Part shown: positions 18,048 to 27,781 of the stretch, one piece after another | Numbering within the stretch: position 1 is the first letter of the stretch | Layout of the letters: every line of letters starts with the position of its first letter | Assembly: GCF_008189685.1 (NCBI RefSeq) | Contig: NZ_CP043312.1 | Location: 186,001-250,000 of the forward strand | Direction of reading: 5' to 3' | Source of the DNA: Candidatus Sneabacter namystus | Lineage (GTDB): Bacteria > Pseudomonadota > Alphaproteobacteria > Rickettsiales > Rickettsiaceae | DNA: 64,000 bases | Notes under the pieces: generated by a model | Told to the model about the DNA's origin: nothing | Database searches by the model: none | The model's input: only the letters and a program-made list of their open reading frames with translations | Program-made: the position numbers and the translations under genes

Positions 18048-19277
18048 ATGATAAAAGATGAGAAATTAAATGCTTTACTTGATAAGGAAGTAAAAAGACA
18101 ACAAGAAAGCATAGACTTGATAGCATCGGAAAATTTGGTTAGTTCTAACGTATCAAAGTTCCAGGGATCGGTTTTGACTAACAAGTATGCTGAAGGATAT
18201 AGTAGTAAGCGTTATTATGAAGGATGCGATATAATAGATCAGGTGGAGAATCTTGCTCAGCAGAGGCTGTGTGAGTTGTTTGGTGCAAAATATGCTAACG
18301 TGCAGCCACATTCTGGATCTCAGGCCAATCAGGCTGTCTTACTTGCTTTACTTAAACCTGGAGATACTATTTTGGGCATGTCTTTAGATTGTGGTGGGCA
18401 TTTGACTCATGGATTTAAAGTTACAATGTCGGGAAAGTGGTTTAACGCTGTATCGTATGGTGTTAATGAGATCAGCTATTTGATAGATTATGAACAAGTT
18501 CATAAATTGGCTATACAATATAAGCCAAAACTAATTATATGTGGCTGCTCTGCATATTCTAGGGTTATAGATTTTTCTAAATTTGCTCATATTGCTCAGC
18601 TGGTTGGGGCCTATCTTCTTGCTGATGTTGCTCATATCGCCGGTTTGATTGCATCTGGATTACATCCAAATCCATTGGGATATGCGGATGTTGTGACATC
18701 TACTACACACAAAACTCTACGTGGTCCTAGAGGAGGTATAATAATGACTAATCATGCAGATATAGCAAAAAAGGTTAATTCAGCAGTATTTCCTGGAATA
18801 CAGGGAGGTCCGTTTATGCATACTATTGGAGCGAAAGCAGCTGCGTTTTTTGAGGCATTGCAACCTGCTTTTAAAGAGTATTCAAAGCAAGTTATAACGA
18901 ATGCTAAAACTTTGGCACGTGTATTACAAGAAAGGGGTTACAGTGTTTTGACTGGTGGGACTGATAATCATGTTATAATTTTAAAATTAGATATGTTAAG
19001 TGGCAAAGAGGCTGCTTTTAGACTAGCATCTATAGGTATTGTGTGTAATAAAAACAGTGTTCCGTTTGATGTTAGACCTCCTGCTATTTCTTCTGGTATA
19101 AGGCTTGGTAGCCCTGCTTGTACTACTCGTGGTATGTCAGAAACTGAGTTTGAGATCATAGGTAATTGTATAGCGGACGTTCTTGATGTCAAAAATTGGG
19201 AAAATGTAGAAGATATCATTGATAAAAAGAAGGCGATTGTTAAGAGTTTGTGTGATAAATTTCCTATTAATTGCTAA
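18048..19277 (+). CDS. glyA: Serine hydroxymethyltransferase
   Basis: PLP enzyme interconverting serine and glycine while charging tetrahydrofolate with a one-carbon unit. 409 aa from the ATG at 18048 (the preceding GTG would add one residue). IASENLVS, the [11 protein letters not shown] segment, the PLP lysine in [14 protein letters not shown] and the C-terminal [12 protein letters not shown] are all conserved. It feeds methylene-THF to MnmG-type tRNA modification and thymidylate synthesis. Confidence 0.98.
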   Translation: MIKDEKLNALLDKEVKRQQESIDLIASENLVSSNVSKFQGSVLTNKYAEGYSSKRYYEGCDIIDQVENLAQQRLCELFGAKYANVQPHSGSQANQAVLLALLKPGDTILGMSLDCGGHLTHGFKVTMSGKWFNAVSYGVNEISYLIDYEQVHKLAIQYKPKLIICGCSAYSRVIDFSKFAHIAQLVGAYLLADVAHIAGLIASGLHPNPLGYADVVTSTTHKTLRGPRGGIIMTNHADIAKKVNSAVFPGIQGGPFMHTIGAKAAAFFEALQPAFKEYSKQVITNAKTLARVLQERGYSVLTGGTDNHVIILKLDMLSGKEAAFRLASIGIVCNKNSVPFDVRPPAISSGIRLGSPACTTRGMSETEFEIIGNCIADVLDVKNWENVEDIIDKKKAIVKSLCDKFPINC

Positions 19278-19289
19278 TTTTGAGAGAGT

Positions 19290-20405
19290 ATGTTAATTGA
19301 TGGTTTAGATCCTAAAAATAGCACCGTTGCAGTTGCTATGTCAGGTGGAGTGGATAGTTCGACGACGGCAGCTCTTTTGCATGAGGCTGGGTATAATGTT
19401 ATAGGTGTTACTTTACAGCTATATAACGCTGGTAATACCCCTAAGAAAGAAGGAGCATGTTGTGCTGGGATTGATATTTATGATGCTAAGCTTGTTGCGG
19501 ATAATTTGGGTATACCTCACTATGTATTGAATTATGAAAGTAGGTTTCGTCAATCCGTTATAGATGATTTTGTTGACACGTATCTTGCTGGAGAAACGCC
19601 TACTCCGTGTGTTAGATGCAATCAAACTGTGAAATTTTCTGATCTATTGAAAGTTGCTAAAGAATTAAAAGCTGATCGTTTGGCGACAGGTCATTATGTT
19701 TCTAAAGTTATACATAATGGAGTTGCTGAAATGCATAAAGCTTATGATCTTTCTAAAGATCAAAGTTATTTTCTTTTTGCTACTACTCAAGAGCAATTAG
19801 AGTATCTAGAGTTTCCTTTAGGCAATATGAGCAAAGAGGAGACTCGCAAACATGCGCAGAGACTAGGGCTGCTAGTGTCTGATAAACCTGATAGTCAAGA
19901 TATTTGCTTTGTTCATGGTTCGTATGTTGATTTTGTGAAAAAGATCAGGCCAGATGCCATAAAAAAAGGCGATATCATGCATGTAGATGGTTATAAAGTT
20001 GGAGAGCATGAGGGAGTGATGAAATACACAATAGGACAAAGGAAGGGTATAGGAATCTCTTTTCATGAGCCACTCTATGTAATTAAGATAGATGCTGTAA
20101 ATAATGTAATATACGTTGGGCCCGAGTCAGCTTTGTATAAAGTAAAATTTATAGTAAAGGATGTGAATTTTCTCGGTTGCGGTTTAGATTGTGTTGACGG
20201 GTTGGAGGTGCAGGTCAAGGTTAGATCTATGTTTTGTGCTGTAGATGCCAAGATATATCCAACATCTGACATAACAAAGGTCTGTGTATGTTTACTGACG
20301 GCGCAAAAAGCCATTGCTCCTGGCCAAGTATGTGTTTTTTATGATGGAGTAAAAGTATTGGGAGGTGGATGGATAGAAAATACATCAAATGTAAGTAAGA
20401 AATAG
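19290..20405 (+). CDS. mnmA: tRNA-specific 2-thiouridylase MnmA
   Basis: Adenylates and thiolates wobble U34 of tRNA-Lys, -Glu and -Gln; partner modification to that of MnmG. 371 aa. PP-loop [12 protein letters not shown] near residue 16, catalytic cysteines in [12 protein letters not shown] and SQDICFV, GHYVSK and the GQRKGIG segment. A GAGAGAG ribosome-binding stretch precedes the ATG at 19290. Twelve bases after glyA, last gene of that run. Confidence 0.98.
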   Translation: MLIDGLDPKNSTVAVAMSGGVDSSTTAALLHEAGYNVIGVTLQLYNAGNTPKKEGACCAGIDIYDAKLVADNLGIPHYVLNYESRFRQSVIDDFVDTYLAGETPTPCVRCNQTVKFSDLLKVAKELKADRLATGHYVSKVIHNGVAEMHKAYDLSKDQSYFLFATTQEQLEYLEFPLGNMSKEETRKHAQRLGLLVSDKPDSQDICFVHGSYVDFVKKIRPDAIKKGDIMHVDGYKVGEHEGVMKYTIGQRKGIGISFHEPLYVIKIDAVNNVIYVGPESALYKVKFIVKDVNFLGCGLDCVDGLEVQVKVRSMFCAVDAKIYPTSDITKVCVCLLTAQKAIAPGQVCVFYDGVKVLGGGWIENTSNVSKK

Positions 20406-20433
20406 TGTTTTGTTATTCTTAATTTTGCCTTAC

Positions 20434-20462
20434 TTGAAAAAATGTAGCTTTAAGGATACAAT
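20434..20462 (+). promoter_or_regulatory. Promoter for the amino-acid permease gene
   Basis: TTGAAA (20434-20439), 17-base spacer, TACAAT (20457-20462): a close match to sigma-70 consensus in a 195-bp gap, leaving an untranslated leader of about 130 bases before the ATG at 20601. No riboswitch fold is evident in that leader. Confidence 0.55.
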
Positions 20463-20600
20463 ACCACCCTTTAAGAATTTAACTTGGTTGAATTGTTTGA
20501 AATCCTTTTCATTGGATCTTTTTGTATCTTATACCGCGTAGTTGCATTGAAGTATTTCACACAAGATTAGTTAAGTTTCGTCATAACATATCAGAATATC

Positions 20601-21971
20601 ATGATACAAATTTTCAAAAAACTTCCTATTGATAACGTAAAAAAAAGATCCAATGTTGTGAAACATCTTGGAGCATTTGATTTGACGCTAGTGGGTTTAG
20701 GGGCAATGGTAGGTTCTGCTATTTTTTCTTTGACAGGTGTGATAGCTGCTGCATATTGTGGGCCTTCTGTTGCTATATGTTATGTCATAGCTGGTTTATG
20801 TTCTGTACTTATTGCATTTCCTTATGCGGAAGTAACATCTACTTTTCCCACCTCTGGTAGTATTTATAGTTATGCTGGTGCTGTTGTTGGAGATATTGGT
20901 GCCTGGCTTGCTTTATCTATATTAATGATGGAGTTAGCGAGTGGTGCAGCGTTGGCTTCTTCATGCATGGCGACGTACTGCGTCACTTTATTTAGAGATT
21001 TTGGCTTTATAATTCCACAAAAGTTTCTTATGACGCCTTTAGAAGGTGGAATTATCAATGTACCTAGTATTATTGTGACTTGTATTTTGGGAGGAGTATC
21101 TTGTATGGGGAGTAAAGGTAGTAAAGGAATGAGCAATTTTTTTGTGTATCTTAAATTCTTTATTATTGTGGCTTTTGTGATTCTTATAGTGCCTTATTTC
21201 AAAGTTAGTAATGTGAAGGAATTTATACCCTTTGGTTTTGATAGCGCTTTAATAGGGTCTGCTATACTGTTTGGAGCTTTTGCTGGATTTAGTGTCATTC
21301 CTACTATGGCAGATGAGTGTCACAACCCCTCTCGGGACGTTGTGATTGGCATGTTGTCTTCGATATTAATTACAGCTTTGATATATTTTATTGTATCGTT
21401 TTTTATAGTAGGGGCTGTACATTACACTAACCTTGGCTTTCCTGACATATCTTTGAAAGTTATGGACGCCTGCGGATATAGCGCTCTTAGTCAAATGGTT
21501 GGAGCTGTTATAGTTTTTTCTATTTCTTCTGTTGTGATAGTGTTGCTAAATTCCAAGTCGAAAGTTTTTGCTGTTGTTAGTAGAGATGGTATGTTGCCTA
21601 AGTGGTTTAGCATTGTAGATAAAAGAGGTACGCCTATTTTTGGTTTATTGTTTTGTATAGTGTTAGTATCTTTAATAGGAGGTTTAACTCCTTACAACCA
21701 AATAGCAAAAGTAACAAGTATTGGTACGTCTGGGGAATACCTTGTCATGATGGTGTTAGCATGTGCATTGCGTGTAAAGTTTTCTAATGTAAAAAGGTCT
21801 TTTGTTTGTCCTGCGTTATATGTTTTATCCACTACTGCTTCTATGATTTTGCTGTACATGATAGTAAAGCAATTGCTTGAATCTTTAGTTGTTGCAAAAT
21901 TTGTCTTTGGTTGGATTACAGTGTGGCTTGGTGTTTATTTTGCTTATTTGTTTTCTTTTAGAAAAGTATAA
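20601..21971 (+). CDS. Amino acid permease, APC superfamily
   Basis: 456 aa, strongly hydrophobic with about 12 membrane segments starting near residue 25. The signature GLGAMVGSAIFSLTG in the first segment and EVTSTFPTSGSIYSYAG in the third are those of the APC (YfnA/cationic amino acid transporter-like) family. It probably imports one or more amino acids from the host cytosol across the inner membrane; the substrate cannot be read from sequence. It has its own promoter and is followed 8 bp later by hisS. Confidence 0.87.
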   Translation: MIQIFKKLPIDNVKKRSNVVKHLGAFDLTLVGLGAMVGSAIFSLTGVIAAAYCGPSVAICYVIAGLCSVLIAFPYAEVTSTFPTSGSIYSYAGAVVGDIGAWLALSILMMELASGAALASSCMATYCVTLFRDFGFIIPQKFLMTPLEGGIINVPSIIVTCILGGVSCMGSKGSKGMSNFFVYLKFFIIVAFVILIVPYFKVSNVKEFIPFGFDSALIGSAILFGAFAGFSVIPTMADECHNPSRDVVIGMLSSILITALIYFIVSFFIVGAVHYTNLGFPDISLKVMDACGYSALSQMVGAVIVFSISSVVIVLLNSKSKVFAVVSRDGMLPKWFSIVDKRGTPIFGLLFCIVLVSLIGGLTPYNQIAKVTSIGTSGEYLVMMVLACALRVKFSNVKRSFVCPALYVLSTTASMILLYMIVKQLLESLVVAKFVFGWITVWLGVYFAYLFSFRKV

Positions 21972-21979
21972 AGGTTTAT

Positions 21980-23221
21980 ATGGCTATGCGGAAAGTTAGG
22001 GGTACCAAGGATATTTTTTTTGATAAATGTAGATTGAGGAAAGAGATAATAGAAAGGTGTTGGAGTGTTTCTGAGAGTTATGGTTTTGAGCCTGTAGAGG
22101 TTCCTGTTTTAGAATATGAGGATACTTATAAAAGGACTTTGGGAGAATGGTCTGATATTGTAAGTAAAGAAATGTATTCCTTTGAAGATAAAGGAGGAGA
22201 GGTTCTAACGTTGAGACCTGAGTTTACTGCGGGGATAATGAGAGCCGTATGTTCAGAGGACATGCGTATGCCTTTAAGACTGTTTTCTCATGGTCCACTT
22301 TTTCGTTACGAGAGACCTCAAATGGGTAGACAGCGTCAATTATATCAAATGAACTGGGAACACATAGGAACTAGTTCTTCTTATGCAGATGCAGAGTTGA
22401 TATGTATGATAGACAATATATTGAAAATTTTAAATTTGGATCATGCCATTAAATTGAAGATTAACTCACTTGGTTGTTCCGAATCCCGTTTTCGATACAA
22501 AAATGCTATAAGTCAATATTTTGAACGATTTAAAGACGATTTATCAGAGTATAGTAAAGTTAGGTTGGAAAAAAATCCTCTTAGAATACTTGATTCTAAG
22601 GACGAAAAAGATATAGAAATAGGACGATCTGCTCCTTCTATTTCGAGTTATTACACAATTTCATCGAAACAATTTCTTGAGGAATTATTATCTAGTTTGA
22701 CAAAATTAGGAGTGAAGTATGAGTTAGATGAAACTTTGGTCAGGGGTCTTGATTACTATAATCATTCAGTGTTTGAATTTGTTAGTGACGAGATAGGAGC
22801 TCAAGCTGCTGTGTGTGGTGGAGGCAGGTACGATGGTTTGTCGGAAAATATGGGATTTTCCTATCGTTGTTCTGTTGGAGCTGCTTTGGGCTTAGATCGT
22901 ATATGCCTTATGATCAAGAATTTGTACTTTAAAAAAACTCCCATCATTTTTATTATTCCAACTGATTCTGCTACTGGATATGCATTGATTTTGGCTGATA
23001 AACTTAGGCGTGAATTAAATTCCCATTATCGCATTGTAGTAGATGTGGAAGGAACTGTTAAAAGACGTATGAAAAATGCTGATAATTGCGAGGCTCAATA
23101 TGTGATTGTATTAGGTGATCAAGAGTTAGCATCTAACGTCGTACGTGTTAGAGATTTTGTGACTGGAGTAGAAAAAGAGGTAACGTTTGATAAATTATGT
23201 GAATTTTTTGTTGAAAGTTAA
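21980..23221 (+). CDS. hisS: Histidine--tRNA ligase
   Basis: Class II synthetase, 413 aa. Motif 1 region VRGTKDIFF, motif 2 FRYERPQMGRQRQLYQ, the histidine-binding loops LVRGLDYYN and CGGGRYDGL, motif 3 GAALGLDRI, and a C-terminal anticodon-binding domain are present. It follows the permease by 8 bp. The hairpin at 23312-23343 is the first structure downstream and may end its transcript. Confidence 0.97.
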   Translation: MAMRKVRGTKDIFFDKCRLRKEIIERCWSVSESYGFEPVEVPVLEYEDTYKRTLGEWSDIVSKEMYSFEDKGGEVLTLRPEFTAGIMRAVCSEDMRMPLRLFSHGPLFRYERPQMGRQRQLYQMNWEHIGTSSSYADAELICMIDNILKILNLDHAIKLKINSLGCSESRFRYKNAISQYFERFKDDLSEYSKVRLEKNPLRILDSKDEKDIEIGRSAPSISSYYTISSKQFLEELLSSLTKLGVKYELDETLVRGLDYYNHSVFEFVSDEIGAQAAVCGGGRYDGLSENMGFSYRCSVGAALGLDRICLMIKNLYFKKTPIIFIIPTDSATGYALILADKLRRELNSHYRIVVDVEGTVKRRMKNADNCEAQYVIVLGDQELASNVVRVRDFVTGVEKEVTFDKLCEFFVES

Positions 23222-23311
23222 CGTTTTGTTATTTTCTTGTTTCATTATATCGTGACTGCAGACATAATGTATAAAATGCAATGTGTTTTGTGTGTAATAA
23301 TTTTTGTTTCA

Positions 23312-23343
23312 ATCTGTTTGTGTAAAACAGATGTTTATTTTTT
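23312..23343 (+). terminator. Hairpin with T-rich tail between hisS and pnp
   Basis: ATCTGTTT / AAACAGAT perfect 8-bp stem, 5-base loop (GTGTA), then GTTTATTTTTT. It could terminate hisS transcripts. It lies only 35 bp before pnp, so it may instead be part of a pnp leader; in enterobacteria the pnp leader hairpin is the autoregulation target. Confidence 0.55.
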
Positions 23344-23377
23344 GAATTTTTATAAAGTTTTTAGGTGTTATTAAAGA

Positions 23378-25624
23378 ATGGAGAGATTTAAGAAGACTGG
23401 GTTGTATGAAAAATCGCTGCAATTTGGTTCTGGTACTTTAGTGTTGCAATCTGGAAAAATTGCTAAACAATCGGATGGTGCTATCCTTGCAACAGTTGGG
23501 GATACCGTGGTTCTGAATACTGTGGTACTTGGCAAAGAGCCGTTGGCATCGTGTAATTTTCTTCCTTTATCAGTGCATTATAGAGAGATGTTTTCTGCTG
23601 CTGGTAAGTTTCCTGGTGGATTTTTAAAAAGAGAGGGTAAGATTTCAGATAGAGAGGTTTTAATCTCAAGGTTGATAGATAGGGCTTTGCGTCCCATGTT
23701 TGAAGATCACTTTTTTCATGAGGTACAGATTATTTCTCATGTTTTGTCTTATGATCCAAATTTTGATCCTGCGATGATAGCTATGGTCGGAGCCTCTGCT
23801 GCTCTTTCTATTTCTGGAGCTCCGTTAGTTGGTATATCTGGAGCTGTGCGAGTTGCCAAACTAGACAAAGAAGTTATTGTTAATCCTTCAATACAGCAAA
23901 TCAAAGCTAGCGATGTAAATTTAGTTGTTAGTGCAACGCATCGTGAGATTGTGATGATTGAGTCTGAGGCAAAAGAGGTTAAAGAGGACGATTTGTCTAG
24001 TTTATTAAAGACTGCTATGGATTCCATTGCTCATATTGTGGATTGTATGGAAGAAATGAAGAAAGAGATAGGTAAGGAGTTTATTTGGCGCTCTAATACA
24101 GTACAAGATGTAGAGCGTGTGAATCTTGCTCAAGCATTTGAACATAGAGTGCAAGAAGGTTTGAACATTTCTTGCAAGTATGAAAGAGTTGGATACTTTG
24201 AGTTATTAAGTAGAGAAATATTAGAAAAATGTCAAGATGATGATGTATCGTTGTCTGATGTAAAAAAAGATGTGGAAAAGCTTTTAAAGAGTATAATGCG
24301 TGACAATGTTATCGAAGGTAGAGGTCGAATCGGTGGTAGAAATAATACGGAAATAAGAGAGATAGAATGTGAATCAGGTATCTTTCCTCGTACTCACGGA
24401 TCTGCCCTATTTACAAGGGGTGATACGCAAGTTATTGCTACTGTTACGCTTGGAACAGAAGATGATGGGCAAATTATCGGTAATGTTATTGATGATTATA
24501 GGGAAAGCTTTATGTTGCATTATTCTTTTCCTCCGTTTGCAGCTGGTGAGTGCGGAGCGCTTAGAGCTCCTGGTAGAAGGGAGATAGGGCATGGTCAGTT
24601 GGCTCGCAAGGCCATCAATGCCGTTATGCCTTCTAAAGAACAATTTCCTTATACTGTAAGGGTATGTGCAGATGTGACAGAGTCAGATGGTTCCAGTTCT
24701 CAAGCTACTATTTGTGCTGGAATACTTAGTTTAATGGATGCAGGAGTGCCTATAAAGAGTATGATTGCAGGTATTGCTATGGGTATGGTTCAAGAAAAAG
24801 ACAAGCTTGCTATATTATCTGACATTGCTCATGAAGAAGATAGTTTTGGTGATATAGATTTCAAAGTTGCTGGTTCTGTAGAAGGGGTAACAGCTTTACA
24901 GCTCGATAGTAAATTACCTTGCTTAACTCTGGATACATTGATAACTGCTTTATCTCAGGCAAAAGACGGTAGGTTGCATATATTGTCTAAAATGAAAAAT
25001 ACGATATCAGTTCCTAGGGAAAAGTTGAGTCGATATGCTCCATCTTTTCATACACTAAACATAGCAAAGGATTCCATAAAAGATCTTATTGGTCCTGGAG
25101 GTAAGGTAATACGGGATATTTGCGAAAAGACTGGTGCAAAAATAAATGTTAATGATGACGGTGTAGTGACTGTTGCAGCTGTAGATGCTGCTGCTGTGGA
25201 AAAAGCGATACTCATGATTCGTGGTGTTACTGGGGCCTCAGCTGAAATAGGTACTAAATTTGAAGGTCGAATAGTTAAAATTATAGATTCTGGTATTTTT
25301 GTAGACTGCGGAATGGGGAAAGATGCCTTTGTGCATATTAGTGAAGTATCTCATTCTACAGTTAATGATCTTCGAGACTGTTTTTCAGAAGGAGAGAAGG
25401 TTAATATGGTTGTCATAGGAGAAGATAGAGGGAGAGTGCGTTTTTCTATCAAAGACTACGATGTAGAGGTTAGCGTTTTAATAGAAAAGAATAAAAGGAA
25501 AAGAAGTAGGAATAGCGAGCATGGGAAGAACGATCAAAGTGGAAAGTTTGAAAGAAGTAGAAAGCGTATGAGGAATGAACATTGGAAAAGAGATAAAGCT
25601 GAGGAAAAATTTAAGAATAGGTAA
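23378..25624 (+). CDS. pnp: Polyribonucleotide nucleotidyltransferase (PNPase)
   Basis: Phosphorolytic 3'-5' exoribonuclease of mRNA decay; a trimer, often with RNase E. 748 aa. Two RNase PH domains (about 1-220 and 300-545) with FSAAGKFPGGF and the catalytic GDIDFKVAGS...ALQLDSK, then KH domain (IKDLIGPGGKVIRDI) and S1 domain (GTKFEGRIVKIIDSGIFVDC). The last 50 residues are a low-complexity Lys/Arg-rich tail that may add RNA affinity. rpsO, the usual upstream partner, is not here; nrdR follows after 11 bp. Confidence 0.98.
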   Translation: MERFKKTGLYEKSLQFGSGTLVLQSGKIAKQSDGAILATVGDTVVLNTVVLGKEPLASCNFLPLSVHYREMFSAAGKFPGGFLKREGKISDREVLISRLIDRALRPMFEDHFFHEVQIISHVLSYDPNFDPAMIAMVGASAALSISGAPLVGISGAVRVAKLDKEVIVNPSIQQIKASDVNLVVSATHREIVMIESEAKEVKEDDLSSLLKTAMDSIAHIVDCMEEMKKEIGKEFIWRSNTVQDVERVNLAQAFEHRVQEGLNISCKYERVGYFELLSREILEKCQDDDVSLSDVKKDVEKLLKSIMRDNVIEGRGRIGGRNNTEIREIECESGIFPRTHGSALFTRGDTQVIATVTLGTEDDGQIIGNVIDDYRESFMLHYSFPPFAAGECGALRAPGRREIGHGQLARKAINAVMPSKEQFPYTVRVCADVTESDGSSSQATICAGILSLMDAGVPIKSMIAGIAMGMVQEKDKLAILSDIAHEEDSFGDIDFKVAGSVEGVTALQLDSKLPCLTLDTLITALSQAKDGRLHILSKMKNTISVPREKLSRYAPSFHTLNIAKDSIKDLIGPGGKVIRDICEKTGAKINVNDDGVVTVAAVDAAAVEKAILMIRGVTGASAEIGTKFEGRIVKIIDSGIFVDCGMGKDAFVHISEVSHSTVNDLRDCFSEGEKVNMVVIGEDRGRVRFSIKDYDVEVSVLIEKNKRKRSRNSEHGKNDQSGKFERSRKRMRNEHWKRDKAEEKFKNR

Positions 25625-25635
25625 TTTAGTTATAG

Positions 25636-26097
25636 ATGCTGTGTCCTTTTTGCGAAGGTTTTGATACTGGGGTTAAAGATTCAAGGTGTTTAAAGTATTC
25701 GGTGAAGCGACGCAGATGGTGTGGTAAATGTAATAAAAAATTTACCACCCTTGAAAGGGTCGTCAGTGAGTGTGTGTACGTTATTAAATCTTCCGGTATT
25801 AAAGAGCCCTTTAATAGAAGCATTCTTCGTGATTCTGTACTTAATGTCTTCAAAGATGGCTCTGTTTCACAGCCTTATATAGATAGAATTATAGATTCTT
25901 TTGTAGACTTTGTTTCTTTATTCTCTTGGCAAGAGATCAGTACTCAGCAAATTGTTTCTGGAATGTTGAAGATTCTTGTATCGCATGATGTTTTAGCCAG
26001 CATACGTTTTGCTGCTCTTTATAAAAGTTTTGATAATGTATCAGATTTTTTGTCTTTTGTGCAATCGTTGGCAGCTGGGCATGCAGATAATCTTTAA
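25636..26097 (+). CDS. nrdR: Transcriptional repressor NrdR
   Basis: Zinc-ribbon/ATP-cone regulator of ribonucleotide reductase genes. 153 aa. N-terminal zinc ribbon with CPFC at 3-6 and a second pair in RRRWCGKCNKKFTTLE, then an ATP-cone domain (VIKSSGIKEPFNRSIL...). The target NrdR boxes are not in this window. Starts 11 bp after pnp and its stop overlaps the convergent comM stop by 4 bp. Confidence 0.94.
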   Translation: MLCPFCEGFDTGVKDSRCLKYSVKRRRWCGKCNKKFTTLERVVSECVYVIKSSGIKEPFNRSILRDSVLNVFKDGSVSQPYIDRIIDSFVDFVSLFSWQEISTQQIVSGMLKILVSHDVLASIRFAALYKSFDNVSDFLSFVQSLAAGHADNL

Positions 26098-27611
26098 TTA
26101 TTGAAGTTAGAATATTCTTTTAGCCTGTAACTTAAGGCTTCAGAGAGATGTACTTTAGATATGTGCTCAGATTCTTCTAAGTCTGCTATAGTTCTTGCTA
26201 TCTTTAGGATTGTGTGATGGGCTCTTACAGAAAGTCTAAAGTTTTTTACAGCTTGTTTTAATATAGCTGCCCCTTCTTCGTCTAATTGAGTGTATTGTTC
26301 TATATTTTTTGCATTTGCATTAGTTGAGAATTGGCATTCGTTGTATCGTGTATTTTGTATAGCCCTTGCTTTTAAAACTCTTTTTTTTATTGTTTCAGAA
26401 GTTTCTACTTTTTGTGGTGTGTCTTCATATTCTGGCTCACAGACTTCTATGTGTATGTGAAATCTATCTAAAATAGGGCCTGATATTTTAGACATGTAAG
26501 TTTTGCCGCATGTAGGCGCTCGTGTACATTGCTTTGCAATATCACCTAGGTATCCGCATTTACACGGATTCATGGCTGCAATGAGTTGAAAATTGGCAGG
26601 ATATGTAACATGAAAGCTAGCACGTGAGATCAAAATTTCTTTTTTCTCAAGTGGTTGTCTTAGGGCGTCTATAGTAGTTTGAGGAAATTCTGGCAATTCA
26701 TCTAAAAACAGTATTCCGTTGTGAGCTAAAGATATTTCTCCTGGCTTTATTTTATTTCCTATACCGCCACCTACAATAGATGCCATTGAAGCTGATTGAT
26801 GAGGAGATCGAAAGGGTCTGTTAGTTGTTAATTTTCCATTTTTAATTAGGCCAGCCACACTATATATCATGCTGGATTCTAGAATTTCTTCTTTTGAAAG
26901 CTGTGGCATAATTCCAGGTATGCGCTCTGCTAACATTGATTTACCTGCTCCTGGTGGTCCAAACATGAGCATGCTGTGTCCTCCTGCAGCTGCAACTTCT
27001 GTTGCTCTTTTGGCGAATATATGTCCTTTTACATCTTTAAAATCTAATTCTTGATCGTTGATGGCAAGGATAGATGGAATAGGTTGTGGTATTGTTAATT
27101 TCCCTTTAAAGTGATTTAGCAATGATAAAAGATTTTGTGCTGCAATTATATCTTCGTTTCCAGACCATATAGCTTCTGGTCCATTTTCGTTAGGACATAT
27201 GATACCCATATTATTTGACATTGCGCACATAGCTGCTGGCAATACACCAGGTACTTGTAAAATATGACCGCTTAAATCTAGTTCTCCAAGGATGATGTAT
27301 TCATGTACTGCTTCTTCTGGCAATACTCCTAAGTTTGACAAAATAGCACATGCAATTGGTAGATCAAAATGACTTCCTTCTTTGTTTAAGTCTGCTGGCG
27401 AAAGATTTATAAGGATACGTTTTGCTGGTAGTGCTAATCCTATAGATGTAAGGGCGCCTCTTACTCGTTCTTTTGATTCGGCGATAGTTTTATCTGCAAG
27501 TCCAACTATTGTGAATGTAGGAATGCCCGGAGTGATTTGAACTTGCACCTTAACTTTTATAGTTTCCACACCTTTTAAAGTCAGGCTATATGCGTCTGTT
27601 AAATTTGACAA
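26094..27611 (-). CDS. comM: ComM/YifB family Mg-chelatase-like AAA+ ATPase
   Basis: AAA+ helicase that promotes branch migration during integration of foreign DNA in transformable bacteria. 505 aa from a TTG at 27609-27611, the only start that keeps the conserved N-terminus (TPGIPTFTIVGLADKTIAES). N-terminal Lon-protease-like ChlI domain, Walker A GPPGAGKS, Walker B ILFLDELPEF, sensor region and a C-terminal domain with LRAHHTI-like VRAHHTILKIARTIADLE. Conserved in Rickettsiales; with comEC in the same window it is consistent with retained DNA uptake or recombination. Confidence 0.93.
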   Translation of the reverse strand: MSNLTDAYSLTLKGVETIKVKVQVQITPGIPTFTIVGLADKTIAESKERVRGALTSIGLALPAKRILINLSPADLNKEGSHFDLPIACAILSNLGVLPEEAVHEYIILGELDLSGHILQVPGVLPAAMCAMSNNMGIICPNENGPEAIWSGNEDIIAAQNLLSLLNHFKGKLTIPQPIPSILAINDQELDFKDVKGHIFAKRATEVAAAGGHSMLMFGPPGAGKSMLAERIPGIMPQLSKEEILESSMIYSVAGLIKNGKLTTNRPFRSPHQSASMASIVGGGIGNKIKPGEISLAHNGILFLDELPEFPQTTIDALRQPLEKKEILISRASFHVTYPANFQLIAAMNPCKCGYLGDIAKQCTRAPTCGKTYMSKISGPILDRFHIHIEVCEPEYEDTPQKVETSETIKKRVLKARAIQNTRYNECQFSTNANAKNIEQYTQLDEEGAAILKQAVKNFRLSVRAHHTILKIARTIADLEESEHISKVHLSEALSYRLKEYSNFNN

Positions 27612-27670
27612 CTGTTGTTTATGAATAAAATATGATACATTAACGATTCTACTCCTGATAAAAGGAAAGT

Positions 27671-27698
27671 TTTACAACAAAAATTATATTTGTATAAA
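27671..27698 (+). promoter_or_regulatory. Candidate promoter for tlc-ddl-ftsQ
   Basis: TTTACA (27671-27676), 16-base spacer, TATAAA (27693-27698), each one base from consensus, about 83 bp before the tlc start in the comM/tlc divergent gap. Confidence 0.45.
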
Positions 27699-27781
27699 CA
27701 TTTTGTTAGTACTTTTATGAGATAATCACCAGGGTGTACTGTGCTAAATTTCTTTAATCTCTACGTTTCACTTCTCTTATT

